DNA from: Coffea arabica
Taxonomy: Eukaryota; Streptophyta; Magnoliopsida; Gentianales; Rubiaceae
Assembly (NCBI RefSeq): GCF_036785885.1
Contig: NC_092329.1
Location: forward strand, 6,138,001-6,202,000
Length of the DNA stretch: 64,000 bases
Reading direction: 5' to 3'
Positions 1 through 11,696 of the stretch are shown piece by piece. The notes beneath the pieces were generated by a model. The model had not been told where the DNA came from. It worked only from the letters and a program-made list of their open reading frames with translations, and made no database searches. Each line of letters begins with the position of its first letter. The stretch's first letter is position 1. The position numbers and the translations under genes are program-made.

Positions 1-605
1 TAATTTTTCTTTCGACATAGGTTTATTGCCATGGACTGCTTCATTAATTTAGCATCTGAACAGACGAATTACTTAAACAACATTTGTTCGTACTGTCAGG
101 ATAAGCCAGTTGTCTAACATTTTTCCACCATTCTAGCCGACTTGTTGCTGCTTGTAAGAGAGAGTTGAGATAAAAAAATACGTGACAAACAAATCCCAAG
201 GGGCAGGTTTTGCTCACGAGATCATAAATCATTTACAGAAATTCTTACAAATCTCTCACTACTATATTAGTTCTCAATTCATATTAATTAATATTAAAAA
301 ATATTAATCAGGCTCAATTTGGATCTAGAAGGATACAGTTGTCTTTTTTTAAAAAAAGAAAAAGAAAAATATGAACACAAAACCTTTCATCAGTTGGACA
401 TTTTATTTGGATTGAAAATGTAGTTCTGCATAAGAGGAATAGAATTCTCTGGCACTAGAGTACTAGACTGATGCAATGATCCGTATTGGTGTATATATGA
501 TTATGTGGATTGGCATTGTAGCAGACCCGACAGTCCAAATAAATCTGCCACGTGCTCTTCATTACATTAATTGATCAATTAATTACTCTTTATCTACCTA
601 AGGGT
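1..605. other. Intergenic, nothing recognised
   Basis: AT-rich sequence with homopolymer runs. Short ORFs on either strand have no recognisable motif. No gene end, RNA gene or clear repeat is seen. Confidence 0.5.
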
Positions 606-945
606 TCATTTGTGAGTTGAGGATTTGGACAGAAAAGAAAGGGAAAGAAGAGAAAGTTTGATTTTCCTTTGTTTGTGAGTTTTTAGTAAAAGAGAAAAAA
701 AAAAAGAAATTGGAGAGAAATGGAAAGAAAATTGGAGGAAACTTGTGAACATTTTTTAAAATACCTATTTTATCCTTAAAAATATCTTGAACAAATATTT
801 AATGACTTTTATATCCAAAATCATTCCATTAATTCTCAAAACTCCCAAACAATATAACAATCCCTTTTCTTCTCTTCTCTTCTCTCATAACTTAAGTGTT
901 CCCTTCTTCTCTTTTCTATCCCAAACTCCCAAACTAAGCTTAAAG
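606..945. repeat. Foldback, MITE-like element with imperfect inverted arms
   Basis: The left arm (about 609-690) and the right arm (about 845-943) are imperfect reverse complements. GTTTGTGAG/GAGGATTTGGACAGAAAAG on the left pairs with CTTTTCTATCCCAAACTCCC on the right. The purine-rich arm faces a pyrimidine-rich arm, so the unit can fold back. No coding capacity. The target duplication could not be fixed by eye. Confidence 0.45.
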
Positions 946-970
946 ATGAGTTAGAGGGTCCAAATTAATA

Positions 971-1148
971 AGTTTTGTTTGGACAAGCCAAATTTGGTTT
1001 GCAAAATTTGTTTTCACAAATCCCAATCACCTTTTTATCTTTCCAATCACCTTTTTATCTCACATACATCACATCACAAAAAGTGCTACAGTAAATATCT
1101 CAAATAAATCATCCAAATAAACTCTTATCCAAACAAATTTGAACTAGG
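971..1148 (-). repeat. MITE family B copy (GTTTGGAT-type ends), diverged
   Basis: It starts TTTTGTTTGGACAAGCC and ends CTTATCCAAACAAATTTG, giving inverted ends. The inside holds the family's marker words in reverse orientation (AATCACCTTTTTATCTCAC, ACATCACATCACAAAAAG, TGCTACAGTAAATA). A 20-bp internal unit is duplicated at about 1026-1065. Confidence 0.55.
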
Positions 1149-3240
1149 CCCGAAAACTTGGCCATGGGATAGACTTATTATATACTACTATATGTGACTA
1201 CAATAAATAGAACCCGTGTGATTTTGAATCATGAGAGATTCCCAAACTCCATCTCCTTTCCGGGAAATTATTATTCCTTTTACCCTTGCTAACCAAATTT
1301 TGTCAAAAGAGGGATGCATCAGTCATGAACCAGCCTGGCCAAAGATCTTTGCTTGACCATCCGACCAATCTTCTAGAGCACCGTGCAACTGGCCACGAGG
1401 TTCTCATTATTATTAGTAATAAAACTTGCGAGAACAGATACATGAAGTAAATGGTCAATAAAGGTTATCTGCAATGCAATGATGCTCCCATGATATAAAA
1501 ACCTTAAAAGATGTTTTCACTTCCAACCGTGGACAATATATGGTTGGTCAGTCCTAAATTTCTTTCGGTTGAACGTTACACTACTAGCATCTTTGAATTT
1601 CGTCTCACTCAAAAGTTTATTGAATTACGTGTTCATCTGTAATTTCACATGGATGACCAAAGATTAGACGTCCTTCCTTTTTTTTTTAATAGATAATAGG
1701 AAACAATTTTTTTTACATCACAAATACGATTATATTCTTATATTTTAAATATTTTTTTTAAAAAATCTTACAGATATTACATTATGTAGAATGTTAGATG
1801 TTATTTTAATTTTTTTAAAAAATAATCTTCAATTCAAAAATTTTCCAACATGCCTTTATGTCGAACAGATACAACTCAGTCAAGCCTCAATAAAATTCAC
1901 TAGTATTCTGCATTGTTCATCGTTCATCTAACAGCGTATGTGTTAACAGCCTTGTTCGGAAAGTAATTTTTCTTTTAAAATTTTTTTATTTTTCTTAAAT
2001 TCAATTTTCAATCACTGTTTATCTTACATCAAGTTAGAAAAATGTATTATTCTTGAACAGATTAGCCGAAAATCAGAACAAAGATCAATTTTCGACTATC
2101 ATTGTCATATACTCGTATGTTAACCAATTAACCATCTGCTCAATTGAGCGACATCAAGCTCATGAGCTCAACTAGCTTTCAAAATATCCAAAATAAAAAC
2201 TACTGGCTGCTGGCCCACTGAACATTTCAAAGTTGAAACCAGATTTACAATTTTAAATTGGGTTTTATACATAAATAATCCACCTGAAAATGAAAGTGGG
2301 ATGTAGAAAATATTTTTAGGATAGTGACAGTCGTACTCAATAGTTTATTGTCTACCCATGAATTTTGCTGTATAGGAGACTGCAATAATAGACCAGCATT
2401 TGGCTATTTGCAGACAGCTGTATTCCCTTCTGCATTGCAGTTGGTCCTCTGTACATCAATTCATATTCCCTTTCGTATATTGCTTCTAAAGGCAACAAGC
2501 ATCTTTTGGATGTTCACTAGGGGTGCTCTTTCTATATGCTTGTTTTTCTCAGTCATTTCTAAAAACAATTTTTTTTAAAAAAAGGTTAATTGATTTTTCT
2601 TTCATGAGTTTACAACACTTTTGACTTCAATATCAGGTGTTATAACTTTGGATTCAGAAGCCACAGTTCTTTTATTTTCTAGTTTAAATAGAAATCCTGC
2701 AAATTTAATGATTCAAGGTAGGTTGGCACCTATAATAAAGTGATTTTTTCTTTTAAAGTATATGTATTTGTATGATAGCTTTTCTTTTACTTTCAAGTAA
2801 AGTGAAAAAAAAAATGTGAAGATGGAAATGATGCAAAGGGAAAGTTTGGTGATCAGCCATACAATGGGATGCTAAAAAATATGACCATGCTTCTCAAAGT
2901 CGTAAAAAAGAAAAAATGCATAAACAACCATAACTTAAACCAAAAGAAACAGTGCAGGTAAACAGAGAATCTACCAACAGCTGCTGATTCTGCCAACTAC
3001 TGCCCATGCCTGACTTGTCCAAACTGCAACAGTGACCAAGGATAAAAAATTGAAAGCCCCTTTTGTACTTTATTAAGGTCAGCTGCTTACATAAGCTACA
3101 GTAAAACAAATTTGAAAAACTGACCCCTGAAACTCCACCAAAAACCAGATCCCTAATCTCATTTGATAATCTTCATTTTCACATTGCATGAAGCCATGAA
3201 CCATTGAAACAGTGACTCCTCAGAAAGAAGTTGCTTTCGT
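1149..3240. other. Intergenic, nothing firmly recognised
   Basis: AT-rich spacer. The stretch near 1955-2070 weakly recalls MITE family B (reversed ATCACTGTTTATCTTACATCA). The ORFs at 2324-2578 and 2894-3109 lack motifs or homology that can be recognised and look accidental. Confidence 0.4.
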
Positions 3241-3834
3241 GGCCATCGTCACACGTCACGTTGCCATGAATTACGTATGTCAAGCCTCGGTCTTGCGGTA
3301 AGCCCAATGCTCTGCTCTCTTGCTTGTCTCGCCCCTGTCACCATTTCTTTGCCTGGTTTCCTTGGTTTCAAGAATTATTGTCCCTATGCTGGTCCTAGCC
3401 ATAGATTTCGAGTTGCATTATTCTTTCTGTTCTTTCTTGAATTTCATGGTTTCACTTGAGATTCTGTGACTTGGGTTTTGGCCATTTGTCCCATTTTTTT
3501 TTTAATATTTTGGTTTTAAGTTTTGGTCTTTCTATGATTGGTCTCTCTACCTCTGAAATCCTTGATAGTTCACTCTGATCAGATCCACTGTTTTTCTTTT
3601 TAACTTCAATGCTCTAAACTTGTTCCTTTTGTAAGTATTTTGTGGGAAAATTACACAACATTCTTGAATGGTCAATGGAATTTTTCTTGAAAGACGTTAG
3701 AAAGGCCTTAAATCTTGAGAAATGAGCTTTTTCGTTAATTGTTTTTTTCAGGTGACCAAAATGAAAAAGAAGGAAACTTTGTGAAAGGTGACAACTTTAG
3801 GATAAATTTGTTTTGGAAGTTCCATTAGGAGAAG
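3241..3834 (+). promoter_or_regulatory. Probable 5' leader of the NPGR1-like gene with a leader intron
   Basis: A splice donor (GCG|GTAAGC, intron from 3298) and a pyrimidine-rich acceptor (TTTTTTTCAG|GTGACC, intron end 3751) bracket a plausible 454-bp intron in the 5' untranslated leader. ACGT-core words (CACACGTCACGTTG, about 3249) lie just upstream. This is inferred from splice-site quality only; no transcript was available. Confidence 0.4.
3761..3784 (+). other. Upstream ORF of seven codons in the NPGR1-like leader
   Basis: ATG at 3761 opens a reading frame (MKKKETL) that stops at 3782-3784, 50 bp before the main start codon and downstream of the proposed leader intron. It would be in the mature mRNA and could lower or tune translation of the main ORF. 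The role is inferred. Confidence 0.5.
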
Positions 3835-6757
3835 ATGTTGTGTGCTTGTTCAGGGGAACAATTTAAGTTTGAAGAGCCTGCTCCGCAGTCTCCGGAGTCG
3901 TTGGCCACAAGAGATTTCTCAGCCAGTGGCCTTTCATCAAGGAATGGAACAGGGGGCTGGGAATCAAAATTAGAAGATGCTCAAGTTGATGAAGTTGAGT
4001 CTACCTTGAAGGAGGCACTTTCCTTAAATTATGAGGTGCGCCAGTAAGAGATACAATTCAATTTAATTTTGTAGATTGCTTTTTGGTTTTATTCCTAAAT
4101 GTAAATCTGAAATTGCAGGAAGCTAGAGCTTTGTTGGGGAGGCTTGAGTACCAAAGAGGGAATTTTGATGCTGCCCTCCAAGTATTTCAGGGAATTGATA
4201 TCAAAACCTTGTCACCGAGGATGTCTAAGGCCATTGCTGAAAGAACTCGGCCCCGAAAGCCACGCCAGAAAGGCCAAAGTTCACTCGTCGGAGTAATGTC
4301 ACTGCACTCAGTGAGCCTACTTCTTGAAGCAGTTTTACTTAAAGCAAAATCCTTATGGGAACTTGGGAGAATTAAAGGTAAACAGTTGGTTAATGATGAC
4401 GCTACAGTCATTTCTCTTGAAACTTGATAGGAGATCATTTCTACAGCATTAGAGTTGACATTGAATCGCATTGAATTTATCTTAGTCGAATCTTTCGGGT
4501 TGTATTTACAAGTTGTGGTTTTTTCACCCGACTTGGATTATCAAGCGTCACTATGTCATTCTGCTATCTGTATCACTTGATGAAATCTCACTCCGCAGGG
4601 CACTTGAGTTTAGTATCTGTTATTCTACTGGTTATTAATGTTTCTGGTCTGGGGATTCTGTATGTATCAGACGCTGCAAGAGAGTGCAAAGTTATTCTTG
4701 ACGTGGTTGAATCAGCACTACCAAATGGAATGCCAGAGGGAATTGGTGAAGATTGCAAGTTGCAGGAGATGTTTCACAAGGCACTGGAGTTGCTCCCAAA
4801 ATTGTGGATGCAGGTAGGATGTCTGGATGAGGCTATTACTGGATACCGAAGGGCTCTTTCCAAGCAGTGGAATTTGGACCCCCAAAGATTGGCAATTGTG
4901 CAAAAAGATTTAGCTGCCACACTTCTCTATGGAGGTTTTGAAGCAAGCCTTTCACCTTGTCCACAATTACAGGGTCAGACAGCACCAAAAAATAATACGG
5001 AGGAAGCTCTCCTTCTGTTGTTTATACTGATGAGAAAGGTTTTACACGGTGAAATAAGCTGGGATCCAGAGTTTATGGATCATTTAACTTTTGCACTAAC
5101 AATTTGTGGGGAATATGAGTGTTTGGCTGACCACGTGGAGCAAGTTCTTCCTGGTACCTATAACCGAGCTGAGAGGTGGTATTTTCTTGCTCTCTGTTAC
5201 AGTGCTGCAGGTCAGAATCAGACTGCAATTGAACTTCTAAAGAAGGTTTCTGGATGTTCAGAGGCTAAACACAAACCTCACTTGTCTTCGCTTATGCTGG
5301 GAGCAAAATTGTGTAGTAAAGATCCAAAAGAAGCTCGTGAAGGAATAACTTTCGCCTGTAAAGTGATTGATGCAGCTATCAATCAAAATGAGCATTTATT
5401 GGGACAGGCACGTAAATTTCTTGGTATCTGCTATGGTAACGCAGCAAGAATTTGCAGTTCAGACACTGAAAGACTATTTTTCCAAAGAGAATCACTGAAC
5501 TCTCTGAATCATGCAGCTCACATTGACAAGGAGGACCCTGAGGTCATGTTAAATCTTGGTTTGGAGAATGCCTTCCAAAGAAATTTGGTTTCAGCTTTTG
5601 ATAATGCAATTTCGTATTCAAACATGTTGAGCGGGAGCTGCGCAAAAGGTTGGAAATTATTGGCTCTAATTGTATCTGCCCAGCAGAGACTTCAAGATGC
5701 TGAGTCCATAGTTGACCTTGCTCTAGATGAGACTGAAAGGATTGAACAGCTAGAACTTCTACGGTTGAAAGCCATTCTTCAAATAGCTCAAGAACAGCCC
5801 AAGCAAGCCATAGAGACCTACAGGATTTTGCTAGCTTTGGTTCAATCACAAACCGAACTTCAAGCTCCAAACAGCAGCGAAGAGGTAGGTTCACGTGCCT
5901 TTTTGTTCTTAGAGAAAAATAGAATTAAATGAAATAAGGTTAACAAATTGTTGAAATTTCTCTTCGAGACTCCCTATGTACAAATATTAGAGCCTGAAAT
6001 CTAGCACGTCCTTAGTTCTTGTTGTATGATACTACTACCAGATAAAGCTGCTGTTAAGTTGAAGGATATGGAAATATAAAGTCGGAAGTCTAAAAATCCC
6101 TGTGTTGTTCAGCAAGAACTAATGCATAATAACATTATCTTGCTCTAGAGGTAAATTGTGGAAGATAAACTTCTTTTTCAAAGTTTCTTTTTGTGGAATT
6201 TGCAGGTAGTATCAATTAGAAAATTGGAAGGAGAAGCTTGGCTAGATTTGGCTAGAATCTACTCAGACCTCGAGACATGGCCTGATGCAGACATATGCAT
6301 CGACAAAACAAAAGCAACTAAAATTTTCAACTCTCGGGTTTGGCATACAAAAGGTCTGAAAGACAATTTCCATATTAAGTGATAGAAACTTCAGTAAATT
6401 CTGGTTTTAAAGTGACCAGGGAGACATTTTTGGCATATATCTGCAGGTACATCATTTGAAGCTCAAGAACAATACAAGGAAGCTCTTGTTGCATTCTCAG
6501 TTTCACTCTCCATAGAGCCAGATTATGTACCAAGCATTGTCTCAAGTGCTGGAGTGCTGATAAAATTGGGTAGACAGAATCTTCCCATTGCAAGAAGCTT
6601 GTTGATGACTGCTCTCCGACTAGAGCCGACAAACCACTATGCGTGGTTCCTTCTTGGAGTGCTATCCAAGTCTGAAGGCTTGAAACAAGCAGCCGCAGAT
6701 TACTTCCAAGCCGCACATGAACTAAAGCTTTCTGCTCCTGTTCAAGACTTTGCTTAA
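3835..6757 (+). CDS. NPGR1: NPGR1-like (No Pollen Germination Related) TPR protein
   Basis: Five coding exons: 3835-4035, 4119-4377, 4671-5884, 6206-6353 and 6447-6757. All introns are GT-AG with consistent phase, giving a 710-residue protein. The N-terminus MLCACSGEQF, the block ATRDFSASGLSSRNG and the block LNYEEARALLGRLEYQRGN (about 64-82) match the Arabidopsis NPGR1 type closely as remembered. Degenerate tetratricopeptide repeats are seen at about 68-95, 195-215 and in the last 80 residues (ARSLLMTALRLEPTNHYAW, then AAADYFQAAHEL). The family binds calmodulin, and NPG proteins are the TTC7-like subunits that hold the PI4K-alpha-1 lipid kinase complex at the plasma membrane. The length is close to the roughly 700 residues of the family. 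The start is fixed by the conserved N-terminus. An upstream ORF precedes it and a small hairpin MITE lies just downstream. The longer reading frame around 4553 is intron read-through. Confidence 0.93.
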
Positions 6758-6830
6758 CGACGCATTGAGCACCAAGGTTCCAGGGATAAAGGAACTTCTA
6801 TTGGGACCTTAATTGTTGGTTTTGGCTTTT

Positions 6831-6939
6831 ATATACTGACAGTGTAGACAATTAGTTACATTAGCTGGTGTAAATTCTGTCTTTTAACCACCGATACCAT
6901 TTTTGGATGTTATTACTAAATTCTACACTGTCAGTATAT
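6831..6939. repeat. MITE family A, minimal hairpin copy in the NPGR1-like 3' region
   Basis: A 109-bp unit bounded by perfect 18-bp inverted repeats (ATATACTGACAGTGTAGA / TCTACACTGTCAGTATAT), lying 73 bp past the stop codon. It is probably within the 3' untranslated region and would form a hairpin in the transcript. The end sequence matches the larger family A copies elsewhere in the window. Confidence 0.65.
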
Positions 6940-9095
6940 AAACAATTTATACAGTATTTGCTCTAGAGCGAACATGAAAGATCAGCTCACATTACCAGAA
7001 TCAGTGTACAAAGATTTCAACTATCAACTAGCATTTTGAATAGTCAGAAAAAGTGAACAAATAGATCCTTTGCGAATTGAATGGGAAAGTCTGATACATA
7101 GCCTCCATGTTACAGTCATTATTTAGAATCATGGTATTGCGTACTCTAAGAATCTTAGGTGACCTTACTGATTTTCCAGGCACTTGGATGCCCAAGCTTC
7201 TTTCTCTTCACAAATATTCCAGAGGCACATTAGCCAACCGTTGTGTTGTCAACGAGAACCACCAGGTTGCCATCATTGGTACAAGGCAGGCAATGACATA
7301 CAAAGTTTATGTACCATATAACTAGGAAAAGAAATCAGCCCACGAAATTAAATTCAGCATCAGCTAAAAAGTGATAAATCTACAAAGAAGGCAAAGCGCA
7401 GGGTAATCAACCACAAAGTCAATAAAAAGTGATTCCGTGGTACAAGTTAAGCATAGTTCCTGCTTCCTGACAAATGTAGAATAAAAGAAACATGAAGTTC
7501 AACAACTCAGTTCTAACATAAGCTACAGCTACTGTACAGACTACACACGAACTTCACATTCAAATGCGAGAGATTTTTATTTTTTTATTCATTGGAGTAT
7601 GTTTAAATAAGGTAATTTTCACAACTTCTCTTTGATTCCAGTCTATCCACAGCCTATTGAGAGGAAACCGTAAGCAAAGAGACTAGTCCATGTCCTGCCA
7701 GGAGCTTGTATTAACATCCCTTTCTCCTCTTACTGTTTTATTGCCATGAAAACTGCAAATAAATAAAAAAAAAAGGTCATTATTGCAACTGTCAGTAGAG
7801 CACTCCTCCTTCACTAGCACCACTTGCATGTTTGCATTCACTAGTTCTGACTAATATCTGATCCTTTCAGGGAAAATTATCAATAAATCATAAACTACAT
7901 CTACAGATTTAAAAACTATGAAGTAATATAGCTGTGGGATGGAAACTGCATCACATGCATTTCAGAAACCAATAATTATCTTTAGTAACATAATTGCATA
8001 GTTGCAGAATCTAAAAAGATTACAAGTTTTTAGTTGCAATCATTTATTTTGATACAGGATGCTGCATCATCATTCACTAGCATCATCAACACGAAGCCCA
8101 AACACATTTTTAATAATGTAAAGCTTAGTAGGAATCTAATGAGTTGTAATGGACTGATAAAATTTGAAAGAGATATTTTATTGCTTCTGATGTCCTTGAT
8201 ACCTCCTCTATACACGACAGTTTTTCTATTTTTTATTTTTAAGGAACACATAAGTGCATTTAAATGCTGCAAAAGATGTAGTAAAATTGGCAGAAAAGTA
8301 CAGAAGGATCCCTATGAATACTCAGATAAAACTCCAGTAGAAAAATGTTAAGAAAGTGCGATAGGTCAACCAATCTCCAAAAATGTCCCCAATTTCTAGT
8401 CATGTTTATCTAAAGAAGATTGATGAATATGTAATAGCATTCTTCCTAAAACATAAAGATCTAACAGTCAGCCAGGTTACTTTCTTCTATTCCTTTGTGC
8501 ATGTTTTACTTGAGTAGGCACCATTAACACAAGTGACATCAATAAGCAAAGTATAGAACTTTTATATGCTATTGCTGTATCCTCACAACAGTGTAGCTCA
8601 TTCCCCACCACTTAGCTGCACTTCGAAAAGAAGATCAAGTGCATTATCCTAAAACAAATACATCATGTATACTGTGATACCTGCTCTACAATGGGCCTCA
8701 CTCAAACAACAAAACTCAATAAACTGGTGAAGAAAAGTCATTAGTAAATTGTAAACCACCTACAGCTATGCATCATCTATAAGAAACAACTCTAGACAAA
8801 ACCCCCAAATTTTTTTTTAAAAAAGTACACATTTCCCAGCATCACTCAAGTATCATACTAAATATAAGCTTTGCGCTATACTTTAACAATATGTTCAAAT
8901 AAATGATAAAATGTCTGTGATTTGATAAAGGAAGCTCGTAGTTACTCACAATACATCAACAATAGCAGTAAACTGCAAATACATCAACTTGAAGGGAAAT
9001 AAGAACAAAATTATCAACTGAATCAGTTTACAAATCTTAATCAGTTGATCCATACTCACTGTGTTGGGTGGAAGACAAACTGACAAAGCAAAACC
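6940..9095. other. Spacer between convergent genes
   Basis: No gene recognised. The part nearest 9095 must hold the 3' untranslated region of the SVIP-like gene. The ORF pair at 8030-8351 overlaps on both strands and has no family signature. Confidence 0.4.
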
Positions 9096-10322
9096 TTATC
9101 CCATCTGCCACTGCATCCACAAAAATGTATTAGCAGCCGGTTTAAGTCTGATATGCCATTTACGTGTTACTAAATAAACTTATCCAGACAAAACAAGTAT
9201 AAGCAGCCAGTCCAAGTCCAATATACCATTTACAAATTACCAAATTAACTTATCCAGATCAAAGTAGTACGCCTGAATAGTATAAGCTAAAGAACTATTT
9301 TCACAAGGGGGAAATAATGGAAAATGACCCACAATGGAAAGAGAAAAAGACAAGCATCGTAAACAGATACATGTTATAACATGAGGCCAGAAGCCAAACA
9401 AATCATGATATAATCGGAAGTAATTGCCTTGAAAAAACCAAAAAAAAAAGTACCTTTAAAACGGGCTCGCCCTTATTTGTGTTAGCAGATTGCTTAGCAA
9501 TGGCTGCCTGTTGAGCACGCGCAGCTCTTCCAGCAGCAGATTGCTCAAATTGCTCTTGCCTGCACAGGTCAGTGCATGTTAATCAAAACCAGTCTACCGA
9601 AAGAATCCAGACCTATTGTGAAGGTGTGGCAGTTTAATTTCAGAGTAGACAATTAGAATAAAATGTCTGCAGCCTATTTATATCAGCAGAAAAGGACAAC
9701 GGTCAAGCAAAGCTACCTTACTAATTGGATTGCAATCACATATACAAAAGATCAGGCGGCATATCCATTTTCATGAATACCAATTGAAAAGCTATACAAC
9801 ATTGTTTTTGTCAAGACACAAACTTCTCATTTTTCAACGACCCTTTATCCTCTTAACGTTAGAAAAGTAAAGTTTTTTTCCTTTTACATAAAGGTACTTC
9901 CTTTTCCTGATTTCAAATTAAAAAAAAAAAAGGAAGACTTTTTACGTAATAGTCTTCCATTTCCTGATTTCCCTTCATATTTGAGCACGAATGAGAAATC
10001 TGTTGAAAACATCAGAACATGCGACAAAATCCTAAAGCAATTCAAATCTATTCTTCTAAATTATCACGACTTTGAGTCAATTCACTCTATTCAAGGCCCT
10101 TCAAAGTAACTTAAACCACAAAACATTACAACCAAAAGAAAACCCAGATAATAAACTAACATCAGCAATGAAATTAGCATTGATTAAAAATCAACAGGAG
10201 CGAAGAGTAGTATTGGCTTGCCTTTTCAGGGCGGCTTCGGCAGCTTTAGCTTTGGCTTCTTGATCCTTTTCGTTCCGTCGTTGTTTGCTTGCTCCTCCAT
10301 CGAAGCAGGCAAAGCAACCCAT
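9096..10322 (-). CDS. Small VCP/p97-interacting protein (SVIP)-like
   Basis: Three minus-strand exons: 10322-10222, 9559-9454 and 9110-9096. The protein has 73 residues, starts MGCFACFDGG and ends GEPVLKWQMG. Plant SVIP-like proteins share this start, the middle block QSAAGRAARAQ and the WQMG end. Gly2 followed by Cys3 fits N-myristoylation plus palmitoylation, as in animal SVIP. The alanine-rich helix at 24-34 (KAKAAEAALKR) lines up with the p97/CDC48-binding VIM helix, with Lys in place of its first Arg. An in-frame ATG two codons upstream (10328) exists, but it would bury the lipidation signal, so the second ATG is chosen. Intron 1 uses a GC donor (AAAAG|GCAAGC) and a TGCAG acceptor; intron 2 is GT-AG. 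The likely role is to tether CDC48 to membranes, by analogy. Confidence 0.88.
9132..9271. repeat. Two diverged copies of a 70-bp tandem unit
   Basis: AGCAGCC starts at 9132 and again at 9202. Both units continue with AAGTC, ATATNCCATTTAC and AACTTATCCAGA, with scattered differences. They lie just past the final coding exon, at the start of intron 2 of the SVIP-like gene. Confidence 0.7.
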
Positions 10323-11047
10323 GGCCATGATTGTGTTTCTCTATTTCAGTCAATTTGCTTTAGACTTCACCTTTTCTAGATTAGATGTTGAGTTTATCTT
10401 TAATCTTTTCTCTCTGTTGACGAAAACTTCGTATTAATGTTTTGACGCGTCTGAAGAGCAGAAGAAGACAAACCCACGTGGCTTTCCATTTAGATGTAAA
10501 CATCTTCTGTAACAAAGTGAAGACGCAATACTTTAGGAGCATACATATCACGCCTTCAGTTATGCTGTTGCTATAAATACAAGAGAGTGAAATAAGTAGT
10601 AAAAATTGCACAAATTAGTCTCTCACATTTGAGATTTGTATCTTTTTAGTCCATCACATATAAAATGTTACATTTTCATCCCTCGCAAATGCAAAATAAG
10701 TATACATTTTCAGTCATTTAACTCAAGTTTTGCTCATATTCGTGCCTGAAAAAGTCACGTGCATCTCACTAGTTACAAGCATTGGAGGCAAAATCTTGGC
10801 CTCTCTATTGCCTCAAGTATGTCCATAAAATTCCTGACTCGTGAGGTGCATGAGATTTTTTTTTTTAAGATGAGTAAAATTAGAATGAGGGACTCAAAAT
10901 GTGCATTCTATATTTGTGAGGAATAAAAATACATCATTTTATATACGAAGTACTAAGAAGATATAAATAAATAATGTGAGGGACAATATGTGCTATTTTC
11001 TACTAATAAGCTTGTAGGATCTTAATTAGATATTTGCAATCATATAT

Positions 11048-11195
11048 GAGTAAATCTTATATACACTGACAGTGCATACATTATCACGTTGAATCCATGA
11101 TACATGTGTAAATTTTGAATTTTAAATTTGAATTTTGTATACTTGCCATTCATTTAACGCTGACAGTGAATACACTGTCAGTGTAGGAAATATTA
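11048..11195. repeat. MITE family A copy
   Basis: It begins TAAATCTTATATACACTGACAG and ends CACTGTCAGTGTAGG, so the ends are inverted repeats. The core has the family's AATTTTAAATTTGAATTTT run followed by CCATTCATTTAACGCTGACA. No coding capacity. Confidence 0.8.
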
Positions 11196-11197
11196 GG

Positions 11198-11338
11198 TTG
11201 TGTTTGGATTGCATTTTTCGTCATTTTTCATGGAAAAATTACTGTAGCGATTTGATATATGTGAGGGAAAAAGGTGATAGGGAAATGTGATCACGGAAAA
11301 CGACAATATTTTCCGACGGAAACAAGCAATCCACGGGC
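11198..11338 (+). repeat. MITE family B copy
   Basis: Ends GTGTTTGGATTGC and GCAATCCACGGG are inverted. The core has the family words AAAAATTACTGTAGCG, ATTTGATATATGTGAGG and AATGTGATCACGGAAAACGAC. Confidence 0.8.
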
Positions 11339-11696
11339 TTGACAATTAGATAAATCCAAGAAATCAATGGCATTAATTGGGTACAATCGGGATTCTAATA
11401 GAATCATGACTCTAGTATCTAGTCTTCAATTTTTTTTATTTTAATAATTTTTAAATTGTATTTAAAGTTTACCTTAAAGACTATCATAAAGACCTTTAAA
11501 AACGTGGATAACAATGCCGTACCAGAGTCCCGCCTTCATCACCCGACCTTGACAAGACAGGAACTAGACAATTTGACGAAACCAAGCGACATCGTTTATT
11601 TGAGGCACAGCACAGATTTGCACCATATTTCTTCTTCCCGGTTCCCTCCAACTTCTTCAGCCAGCCACCAGACGCGTATCAAAGGTCAGCGGAGTG

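Larger units (their letters stand above)
10329..11696. promoter_or_regulatory. Divergent promoter region shared by SVIP-like and AKAP17A-like genes
   Basis: The two genes are transcribed away from each other with 1.37 kb between start codons. Two MITEs of different families lie side by side in it (11048-11195 and 11198-11338). No clear TATA box could be assigned to either gene. Confidence 0.45.

Noticed and set aside
4553-4670. Extension of the large NPGR1-like exon upstream into 4553-4670
   Set aside because: Hydrophobic read-through of intron 2; the acceptor at 4670 restores the conserved AARECK block in phase.
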